A stretch of DNA of 64,000 bases from contig JAEZKA010000035.1 in assembly GCA_023436225.1 (NCBI GenBank), forward strand, positions 1 to 64,000, written 5' to 3'. The translations under genes were made by a program, and so were the position numbers. Positions 55,259-62,283 of this stretch are shown here, piece by piece. Each line of letters begins with the position of its first letter. Within the stretch, counting starts at the first letter, position 1. The stretch comes from Bacillota bacterium (GTDB taxonomy: Bacteria; Bacillota; Clostridia; Lachnospirales; Lachnospiraceae). Below the pieces are notes generated by a model that saw nothing but the letters and a program-made list of their open reading frames with translations, had not been told where the DNA came from and searched no databases.

Positions 55259-56188
55259 TTACCATACTCCGCGTTCGCCAAACTTCTTAGCTATGGCGTT
55301 AGCGGATAATAGGAATATTACACATACTACAGATTGGAAGAGACCCACTGCAGCTGTCAGCGAGAATTGGAAGCCTCGGATACCTACTCGATACACGTAG
55401 GTGCTTAGTACATCAGCAACACCCATTACAAGGCTGTTGGAGAAAGAATAAGGCCGATCAAATTCACTTCCCAAGATACGTCCCATGTTCATAATAAGAA
55501 GAACTACGATAGTGGAGCGAATTCCTGGCAGTGTAATATGCCATATCTTCTTCCAACGGGTTGCACCATCAACCTCTGCTGCTTCATAAAGCTCAGGATT
55601 AATTCCTGTAATTGCAGCAAGATAAATGATGGTATTCCACCCCATCTCCTTCCATAAACCAAAGGCTATGTAAGATATCACATAAAGCGTAGGATTAGTG
55701 AGGAAGTCAATTGTTTTTGCACCCATACCGCTCAGCAATACATTAACCATACCGGATCTAGGAGCAAGTAGCTGTTTCGCAATACCGCTGATAATAATCC
55801 AAGATAAGAAGTGTGGTAAATAGACAATCGTCTGGGTAACCTTCTTATAGCGCTTAAATGCAAGCTCATTTAGTAAGATTGCAAGAAAAATAGGCATCGG
55901 AAAGCCAAAGATTAAGTCCAAAAAATTCAACATCAAGGTATTGCGCAGAGCATCCCAGAAATCCTTGGTTGTAAATGCTTTAGCAAACCATTTGAATAAA
56001 GGTTCGGACCACGGTGAAGCCCACACACCCTTAAACATGTTGTATTCCTTAAATGCCATTGTGATATTCGTCATAGGCAAATAACGGAATACGACGGCAA
56101 ACGCCACCGGTAAAGCCATCATTAGATACAGTGTCCATGTCTTTTTTAAGTATAAAATGGTTTTGCGAGTGACACTTTTTTGTTTCAT
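55259..56188 (-). CDS. ABC transporter permease (LplB type), third importer
   Basis: A 309-residue CUT1 permease with six predicted helices and the EAA loop YEAAEVDGATRWKKIWHITL near 205. First gene of the operon, divergent from the AraC regulator at 56612. AAGGGGGATC precedes the ATG. A shared ATPase elsewhere is presumed, as no ATPase gene is in the window. Confidence 0.92.
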   Translation of the reverse strand: MKQKSVTRKTILYLKKTWTLYLMMALPVAFAVVFRYLPMTNITMAFKEYNMFKGVWASPWSEPLFKWFAKAFTTKDFWDALRNTLMLNFLDLIFGFPMPIFLAILLNELAFKRYKKVTQTIVYLPHFLSWIIISGIAKQLLAPRSGMVNVLLSGMGAKTIDFLTNPTLYVISYIAFGLWKEMGWNTIIYLAAITGINPELYEAAEVDGATRWKKIWHITLPGIRSTIVVLLIMNMGRILGSEFDRPYSFSNSLVMGVADVLSTYVYRVGIRGFQFSLTAAVGLFQSVVCVIFLLSANAIAKKFGERGVW

Positions 56189-56611
56189 ACATGATCCCCC
56201 TTAATGCTTTATTCAGGATGATATAGCAGATAATCCTGAATGTTCCTAGTAAATAACGATTGGTTTCAAAAGGAATAGATATCTCTTAGGAATAGATACA
56301 TTATCATATTTGGTATTGCATTAGTCCAAAAGAGAATGTATAATTTTCCTATATAATTCACTAATTAAACCAATTATAGGTTCATTATATCAGCAAAACA
56401 TACAATAAAACATAGGAAAACTATTGAAATCATGTACAAATTATGGATTAGTTTTTTACATAGATAATAAGTGATAAACCACCAAATCATTCACGGTCAA
56501 TCTGGTTAAAAGAGTATTATCATGTAATATTACTACTCTGATCCGGTTCTTAGATACAGCTAAATACACCACAACTAATTATAGTTTCGAAAGATAAGGA
56601 GCGGAATATCT
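56189..56611. promoter_or_regulatory. 423-bp divergent regulatory region with direct repeat
   Basis: No gene is seen. GGAATAGATA occurs twice in direct orientation (56272-56281 and 56289-56298, period 17), close to the permease gene, the kind of spaced direct repeat AraC-family proteins often bind. The rest is very AT-rich and would hold both promoters; I could not fix them. Confidence 0.4.
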
Positions 56612-57424
56612 ATGGGATATGAAACATTGGATACAATCGTTGCTACAATTGAGTATTATAACCATCGCGAAAAAACTCCTGATTGGTGTATCGATGAATC
56701 AATTATTAACTTCGTCGATATCACCTATATTGTTAATGGTCAAGCAGAATATACAATCGATGGACAGAAATATATTGTATCTGCTGGGGATCTGTTATGC
56801 ATTCCTTCAGGAAGCCGTCGCTCTGCCTTCACCTATCCTGATTTGTTAGTCGAATCCTATTGCATCAACGGTATGATACGTAATATAGATGGTGAGGATA
56901 TCCCTCCCCCTTTCCCTATTGTCAGTAAAATAGGAATTTATAAGGATATTATTTCTCTTTATAGTGACCTGACCTGTATATGGCATCTACGAGATCCGGG
57001 CTATCACTTGAAGGCTAGAGCGATCTACCTGATGATCCTCCAGCGTTATCTTCAGATTATCGTATACCAAAAGGATACCAACATTACGGATAAGAGAATT
57101 AAAAAGGCTCTTCACTATATGACCACTCATTATCAAGAGTCACTTACTGTACAGAAGATGGCAGAGCTGGTGAATTTAAGCAATATGTATTTTGGAAATC
57201 TGTTCAAGCAGGAAACCGGTATGTCCTTTCATAAATTCCTGACCTCGATTCGCTTAAATCGTGCAGAGGATATGTTATATAGCGGCGAATACAAGATTAA
57301 TGAGATTGCGGATGCCTGCGGTTTTTCCGATGTATTCTATTTCAGCCGCTTATTCAAGGAGAGTAGAGGCTTTGCACCGTCCAATGTAATCCGAACAAGG
57401 AAAGAACATAGCATAAATGAATAA
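56612..57424 (+). CDS. AraC-family regulator of the third ABC importer
   Basis: A 270-residue regulator with an N-terminal cupin domain (YIVNGQAEYTIDGQKYIVS, DLLCIPSGS) and a C-terminal AraC helix-turn-helix pair (LTVQKMAELVNLSNMYFGNL and INEIADACGFSDVFYFSRLF). It is divergent from the permease-permease-binding protein operon and is the likely activator. The ATG follows AAGGAGCGGAATATCT. The inducer is unknown. Confidence 0.9.
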   Translation: MGYETLDTIVATIEYYNHREKTPDWCIDESIINFVDITYIVNGQAEYTIDGQKYIVSAGDLLCIPSGSRRSAFTYPDLLVESYCINGMIRNIDGEDIPPPFPIVSKIGIYKDIISLYSDLTCIWHLRDPGYHLKARAIYLMILQRYLQIIVYQKDTNITDKRIKKALHYMTTHYQESLTVQKMAELVNLSNMYFGNLFKQETGMSFHKFLTSIRLNRAEDMLYSGEYKINEIADACGFSDVFYFSRLFKESRGFAPSNVIRTRKEHSINE

Positions 57425-57486
57425 AACCAAGGGGCTGTTGCCTAATGAATTGTACTTGGGAGCATCTTTGATGCGGCACAGAATCA

Positions 57487-57536
57487 GGAAGAAGCTTCGA
57501 AGTTCGTTCCAATGGACGAGCTTCGAAGCTTCTTCC
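57487..57536. repeat. 50-bp near-perfect palindromic hairpin
   Basis: GGAAGAAGCTTCGAAG (57487-57502) pairs perfectly with CTTCGAAGCTTCTTCC (57521-57536), and the inner TCGTTCCA/TGGACGA pairs almost completely, giving a stem of over 20 bp. It lies between the convergent AraC and ribBA-like genes, 26 nt from the latter's stop. Neither strand has a T-run. It may be a bidirectional transcript end or a small palindromic repeat element. Confidence 0.8.
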
Positions 57537-57561
57537 AATGTGAAGATGTTCTTTCTTCAGA

Positions 57562-58749
57562 CTAATATAGATGTCCCATCTTTTCTTTCTTAGTCTCAAA
57601 ATATCTCTTATTATACTTATTGGTATCCATTATGATAGGTACCCTCTCTACGATCTCAATTCCATGGCCTCTTAGTCCTACCAGCTTCTTCGGATTGTTG
57701 GTCATTAATCGAATTTTTCTGACATTCAATTCACTTAATATCTGAGCACCTATACCGTAATCTCTCATATCTGCAGGGAAGCCTAAAGCAATATTCGCTT
57801 CCTCCGTGTCCAGCCCTTCCTCCTGAAGCTTATAGGCTTTGATCTTATTAATCAAACCAATACCACGTCCTTCCTGTCTTAGATACAACAGAACGCCCTT
57901 TCCCTCCTTCTCGATATTCTGTAAGGCAGCTGCCAATTGCTCACCACAATCGCATTTTAAGGAATGAAATGCATCGCCGGTCAGACATTCGGAGTGAACC
58001 CGAACCAGAACCTCGTCATTAGGATCAATCGCACCTTTTACCAGAGCAACATGATGCTCACCATTCAACTTGTTAACAAAGCCTACCATACGGAAATCAC
58101 CATATTCGGTAGGTAGATTGGCTTCTGCTTCCCTTACTACATAACAATCGGTCTCTCTCCGGTAGGCAATCAGTTCCTCTATCGTTATAATTTTAAAATC
58201 CTCTCTCCTTGCATATTCCAGTAACTGTTCCCCCCGTAATACATCACCTAAGTCACCAAGTACTTCTGTGAAGGTCCCTGAGGGGTAACAGCCTACTATT
58301 TTTGCAAGATCTGAAGCGGCTTCCGCATATCCGGCTTTCTTTAGAACGCCACCCTCTGATGCTTTCATGATAAATACATGGCCAGGTGCCTTAAAATGGT
58401 TTGCATCGATAGGGTTCTTTAGTAAGCTTCGGATTGTTTGCTCCCGGCCTTCTGCGGTCATCCCGTTCATACCATCTATTTCATCTACGGATAGCAGATA
58501 CGCATTAGGATTGCTATGATTTCCATAGGGATTAAGCTGCGGTAAAGCAATCTCATCTATCTTCTCAGTAGGAAGTGAGATGCAGGTAAACCCGGTACCA
58601 TGCTTCATCATATAATTAATATTTTCCTTCACAGCCAGCTCGCTTGCAACGAAAAATACACCTCCGCTTATTGCCAGGTCATCATCGGCAATGATAACAA
58701 TTTTACTCTTTTTAACATCTTCCATAACATCTTGTAATTTAACTGACAT
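57562..58749 (-). CDS. RibBA homologue: intact GTP cyclohydrolase II, degenerate DHBP synthase
   Basis: A 395-residue protein aligned end to end with RibBA. The C-terminal GTP cyclohydrolase II domain (about 205-395) is intact: RVHSECLTGDAFHSLKCDCG with zinc Cys255, Cys266 and Cys268, LRQEGRGIGLINKIKAYKLQ, and LMTNNPKK. In the N-terminal DHBP synthase domain the catalytic loop DDEDRENEGD reads DDDLAISGGV (residues 22-31), TGIS reads NGMT, and the metal-binding His of GHTEA is Tyr141 (GYAEA). The N-terminal domain therefore cannot make dihydroxybutanone phosphate in the known way. The gene follows a similarly altered RibD homologue by 47 bp. The protein would open GTP to the diaminopyrimidine only. 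RIBA paralogues with one dead domain are known in plants. Confidence 0.9.
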   Translation of the reverse strand: MSVKLQDVMEDVKKSKIVIIADDDLAISGGVFFVASELAVKENINYMMKHGTGFTCISLPTEKIDEIALPQLNPYGNHSNPNAYLLSVDEIDGMNGMTAEGREQTIRSLLKNPIDANHFKAPGHVFIMKASEGGVLKKAGYAEAASDLAKIVGCYPSGTFTEVLGDLGDVLRGEQLLEYARREDFKIITIEELIAYRRETDCYVVREAEANLPTEYGDFRMVGFVNKLNGEHHVALVKGAIDPNDEVLVRVHSECLTGDAFHSLKCDCGEQLAAALQNIEKEGKGVLLYLRQEGRGIGLINKIKAYKLQEEGLDTEEANIALGFPADMRDYGIGAQILSELNVRKIRLMTNNPKKLVGLRGHGIEIVERVPIIMDTNKYNKRYFETKKEKMGHLY

Positions 58750-58796
58750 TTGTTTATCCTCCTTGTTTGATTATAAATACTTATGTGAAAATCAAC

Positions 58797-59888
58797 TTAT
58801 TTTATATACCCTTTCACGATAACATCCGGACCTACTATCTCATGTGAAACCCGCTTTAACACAATTGCATCTCTCATGTATTCGATGCCTTCACCTCCGA
58901 CTGGAGTAAAAGCGTTTCTGCCACCAATTATCTTAGGAGCGATTGCTGCATATACCTTATGCACGCATCCGCTCTCAAAGGCAGAGGCAAGAATAGCACT
59001 CCCACCTTCAATATATAATGAATCAATCCCCATACTTCCCAATAATTTCATGATTTCTCGAAAGTCAATCCGGTTATTTACTTCCTTTTGCTTTGCGATC
59101 TGTATTCCTCTCTCCTGCAGCTCTTTCTCCTTTTGCGGTGGAAGGTTCTCTGAGGCGATAATCAGGGTTTTCACATCTTCATTTACCTGTAGCACCTTAG
59201 CTTCCATCGGGATATCACAATACCTAGATACAATAACCCGCAGAGGGTTGGATAGCTTTACACCACTCAGTCTTGTGGTCAGGAGCGGGTCGTCCATTTT
59301 AACCGTATTCTCACCAACCATTATTGCTGCTACCCGTTGTCGTAAGTGATGGACGAAGCGCAGGCTGTCCTCAGAGCTGATCCATTTAGAATCGCCCGTC
59401 TTCGTAGCCAGCTTTCCATCCAGTGTCATCGCCCATTTGACAAAAACAAAGGGCTCTTTATTCCTTATATAATAGGAATAGATCTCATTCTGCTCTTCAC
59501 ACTCTTCTGATAGAACTCCAATCTCAAAATTAACTCCTAATTTGATAAGATCTGACCAGAAATCCATTTTCTTCTCAGGGTTAGGATCAGGCATACCGAC
59601 ATATAGCTTAGCAATTCCTCTTTCTTTAATCAGGTTAAGACATTCCTGAACTCTTGCCTCGGAATGAAACGGTTCAATATTCAGATAAAGCTCGGCACCT
59701 GTCAGATCAAACGTTGTCTGCTTTAATAATTTTATCTCGGCAGGTTCAGAACCAAAGGCTGTGTAACAGGCCTCACCCAGTATCCTTCCTTCCTTAACCA
59801 ACAATGCGCCGGACAGAGGATCCGGATTAACAAAGCCGATGCCTTGATTAGCCAACTCAATTGTTCTCTTCATATAGTCTGTATTCAT
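58797..59888 (-). CDS. RibD homologue: degenerate deaminase, intact reductase
   Basis: A 363-residue protein aligned end to end with bifunctional RibD/RibG. The N-terminal deaminase keeps Glu51 but has Pro49 in place of the zinc His (GSEPAEI for GEAHAEV) and Phe74 in place of the first zinc Cys (EPFHSEARVQEC for EPCSHxGxTPPC); only Cys83 remains. The C-terminal reductase (about 145-363) is well kept: FVKWAMTLDGKLATKTGDSK, IMVGENTVKMDDPLLTTRL, LYIEGGSAILASAF and APKIIGG. By homology it can reduce the ribosyl side chain to ribityl but probably not deaminate the pyrimidine. It heads a two-gene unit with the RibBA homologue, from a consensus promoter, without an FMN riboswitch. GGGGG precedes the ATG. 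Confidence 0.9.
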   Translation of the reverse strand: MNTDYMKRTIELANQGIGFVNPDPLSGALLVKEGRILGEACYTAFGSEPAEIKLLKQTTFDLTGAELYLNIEPFHSEARVQECLNLIKERGIAKLYVGMPDPNPEKKMDFWSDLIKLGVNFEIGVLSEECEEQNEIYSYYIRNKEPFVFVKWAMTLDGKLATKTGDSKWISSEDSLRFVHHLRQRVAAIMVGENTVKMDDPLLTTRLSGVKLSNPLRVIVSRYCDIPMEAKVLQVNEDVKTLIIASENLPPQKEKELQERGIQIAKQKEVNNRIDFREIMKLLGSMGIDSLYIEGGSAILASAFESGCVHKVYAAIAPKIIGGRNAFTPVGGEGIEYMRDAIVLKRVSHEIVGPDVIVKGYIK

Positions 59889-59983
59889 AGGATGTCCCCC
59901 TGTAGCATAAAACTGATAATAATGCTATATTACACAGATAATTAATCCGTTTATATTTCATAAGACGATGAACCTTATACTGT

Positions 59984-60012
59984 ATTATATTAATTTCTGT
60001 TAAGTGTGTCAA
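59984..60012 (-). promoter_or_regulatory. Consensus promoter of the riboflavin-like pair
   Basis: On the minus strand TTGACA (60012-60007), a 17-base spacer and TATAAT (59989-59984) give a perfect consensus. The predicted leader of about 90 nt shows none of the conserved FMN-riboswitch blocks. The promoter lies downstream of the hydrogenase-operon terminator, so the pair is independently transcribed. The rest of the gap 59889-60287 shows nothing else. Confidence 0.8.
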
Positions 60013-60161
60013 TTTTATTGTTATTATCAAAATACGATGCTCCATTCAGCGAATAAACCAAACAATAGAAGTACAGGTATAAGAAGGAACGATTGACAGC
60101 ACACTTCGAAATCTTTCTATTGTCCTATACAAGATGAATCGATAAATTAATTCACTTGTAA

Positions 60162-60203
60162 TAAAAAACAGAGTAAACAAGGATGCATCCTAATCTACTC
60201 TGT
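60162..60203 (-). terminator. Terminator of the hydrogenase operon
   Basis: On the minus strand ACAGAGTA...TACTCTGT arms (60203-60168) enclose a smaller AGGATGCATCCT palindrome and are followed by TTTTTATT. It ends the operon after the small ferredoxin gene. Confidence 0.8.
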
Positions 60204-60287
60204 CTCTGTAATATTTATTATAAACTGCAAAAGATATTCCTTATGAACCTCCAGAACTTCATCCATCCGTATAACGAAAGGACATCG

Positions 60288-60533
60288 TTATATCCGGGTC
60301 ATGATCTTCTCAACAAAGAATTCTTTGACCTGATTTGGCTCGATCCGAAATTCCTCATGATCCACCTTAATGGATACCCCTTTGGCCTGGCACTGCTTCA
60401 TACAAAATATAGCTTCAAAATTGAGTTTATCATGCAGGGAATGCTGCTCAATCAATTGCTGAATATCCTGAACTACATTGTAAGAACCGTTCAGATGGCA
60501 GGATGTACCGACGCACACTCTAACTTCGACCAT
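60288..60533 (-). CDS. Small thioredoxin-like [2Fe-2S] protein of the hydrogenase operon
   Basis: An 81-residue thioredoxin-like [2Fe-2S] protein with the cluster cysteines in VCVGTSCH (Cys-x4-Cys) and FCMKQCQ (Cys-x3-Cys), as in the C-terminal half of NuoE/HndA-type subunits. It lacks the N-terminal helical domain of NuoE (usually about 160 residues). The start at 60533 has AAAGGAG ten bases upstream; a longer frame to 60581 begins inside hydA. It starts just after the hydA stop. The likely role is electron relay for the hydrogenase. Confidence 0.85.
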   Translation of the reverse strand: MVEVRVCVGTSCHLNGSYNVVQDIQQLIEQHSLHDKLNFEAIFCMKQCQAKGVSIKVDHEEFRIEPNQVKEFFVEKIMTRI

Positions 60534-60534
60534 T

Positions 60535-62232
60535 TTACATATGCTCCTTTCCATGGGTGTAATCCACATGTAATAGCTCATGGACCCTGCCCTGCAATAC
60601 TCCCTTATAGAGGGTCATCATCAGAGGATTCTCCTCCGCAAATTTCACATTGCATAGCTTATCTGCCGCATACAAGCCCTTTCCTCTGCCTTCACGAACC
60701 TTTGACTCTGCAAAGGGTTGACCGGCACCGCTGACACAGCCACCGGGGCAAGCCATAACCTCTACGAAATCATAATGCTCACCGGATTTTATCCGTTCAA
60801 TCAGATCACTGGCATTCTTCAGACCACTGACAACTGCTATCTTAACTTCCTTGTCACCATACATAACAGTGGTTTCCTTCACGCCCTTCATTCCTCTGAC
60901 ACCCTGATAAGCAATTGACATGAGTGCTCCCTTGGATTTATCAGCGGAGAGTCTACGAAGCACAGCCTCGGTTACCCCTCCTGTAACGCCGAAGATTACT
61001 CCCGCTCCTGTCATAGTTCCGTATGGCATATCAACCGCCTCCGGTTCCAAATCATTGAAAATAATTCCGGCTTCGCGGATCATCTGAATCAGTTCCTGTG
61101 TCGTGATGACATAATCCACATTGGGACTGCCCTCTACCATAAACTCTTCTCTTGTTGCTTCCTGTTTCTTAGCCGTACAGGGCATAACAGCAATATGTAC
61201 ATGACGGCGGCTGGAGCTGCTGGATTGATCCTTTATAATGGATGCCAGCATCTGCATCGGAGAACGACAGGTAGATACATTTGGTAAAAGCTCAGGATAA
61301 TTCTTCTCGCAATACTGAACCCATGCAGGACAGCAGGATGTAAATAGAGGTAATTGTCCGCCGTTTTGCAGACGACCGAGGAATTCCGAGGTTTCCTCCA
61401 GTACGGTAAGATCCGCTCCGGTACTGGTATCATAGATTTCATCAAAGCCCATACGGCGCAGGGCTGCAACAATCTTGCCCATTGCATTTTCTTCCAGCTT
61501 CACACCCATCTTCTTACCAAGTCCAACGCGGACTGCCGGTGCGATCTGCACCGTCACCTTCGTATTCTCATCATCTAGAGCTTCCCATACCTTCTGGGTA
61601 TGATTTTTAACAACGATGGCACCGGTGGGACATACAGCAGCACACTGTCCGCAGCCGACACAGGGCGATTCGGCAATCGGAATATCGAAGGCTGTACTGA
61701 TAGTCATATTGGAACCACGGTGGGCAAAGTCGATGGCTCCAACATTCTGTATCTCATTGCACATTCTAACACAATCTCCGCAGAGAATGCATTTATTCGT
61801 ATCTCTGGTAATGCTTACCGAGGAATCATCCAGTCTGGGATGTTCTGCAGTATTCGGAAAGCGTACCCCGGTAATGTTGAATCTCATCGCCAGATCCTGA
61901 AGCTTACACTTCCCGTTATTGCCACAGGTGGTGCAGTCGCGGCAATGGTTTGCCAGTAGCAGCTCAAGTATATTCTTACGATATCTGCGTAACCGTTCCG
62001 TATTTGTCTTAATAATCATACCCGCCTTCGGTATCGTGGAGCAGGCTGCATCGATTCCACCCCATTCATTCTCTACCATACACATACGGCAAGCACCATA
62101 GATAGAGAGTTCGGAATGATAACAGAAGGTTGGCATCTTAATACCAACTTTGCGGATCAGCTCCAATAGGTTTTTCTCCTGGCCAATTTCTACAGGTATC
62201 CCATCAATTGTCATAATATTATTCTTATCCAT
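60535..62232 (-). CDS. hydA: [FeFe] hydrogenase catalytic subunit (HydA/HndD type)
   Basis: A 565-residue [FeFe] hydrogenase that interconverts protons and H2. N-terminal plant-type [2Fe-2S] cluster (Cys37, Cys48, Cys51, Cys64), a His-Cys [4Fe-4S] cluster (His96, Cys100, Cys103, Cys109), two [4Fe-4S] clusters (CILCGDCVRMCNE, CVGCGQCAAVCP), and the H-cluster motifs TSCCPAW, MPCTAKKQE and EVMACPGGCVSGAGQP (the last with GAG where GGG is usual). The C-terminal small-subunit region is fused. Next to a NuoF-like subunit this is the architecture of NAD(P)-linked, possibly electron-bifurcating hydrogenases. Confidence 0.96.
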   Translation of the reverse strand: MDKNNIMTIDGIPVEIGQEKNLLELIRKVGIKMPTFCYHSELSIYGACRMCMVENEWGGIDAACSTIPKAGMIIKTNTERLRRYRKNILELLLANHCRDCTTCGNNGKCKLQDLAMRFNITGVRFPNTAEHPRLDDSSVSITRDTNKCILCGDCVRMCNEIQNVGAIDFAHRGSNMTISTAFDIPIAESPCVGCGQCAAVCPTGAIVVKNHTQKVWEALDDENTKVTVQIAPAVRVGLGKKMGVKLEENAMGKIVAALRRMGFDEIYDTSTGADLTVLEETSEFLGRLQNGGQLPLFTSCCPAWVQYCEKNYPELLPNVSTCRSPMQMLASIIKDQSSSSSRRHVHIAVMPCTAKKQEATREEFMVEGSPNVDYVITTQELIQMIREAGIIFNDLEPEAVDMPYGTMTGAGVIFGVTGGVTEAVLRRLSADKSKGALMSIAYQGVRGMKGVKETTVMYGDKEVKIAVVSGLKNASDLIERIKSGEHYDFVEVMACPGGCVSGAGQPFAESKVREGRGKGLYAADKLCNVKFAEENPLMMTLYKGVLQGRVHELLHVDYTHGKEHM

Positions 62233-62283
62233 TTCAATTCACCATGCTGCAGCTTCTTAGCAGCTTAATCCTTTCTCCACTTC

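Noticed and set aside
59889..59980. Possible FMN riboswitch upstream of the ribD homologue
   Set aside because: The leader is only about 90 nt and shows none of the conserved FMN-aptamer blocks.
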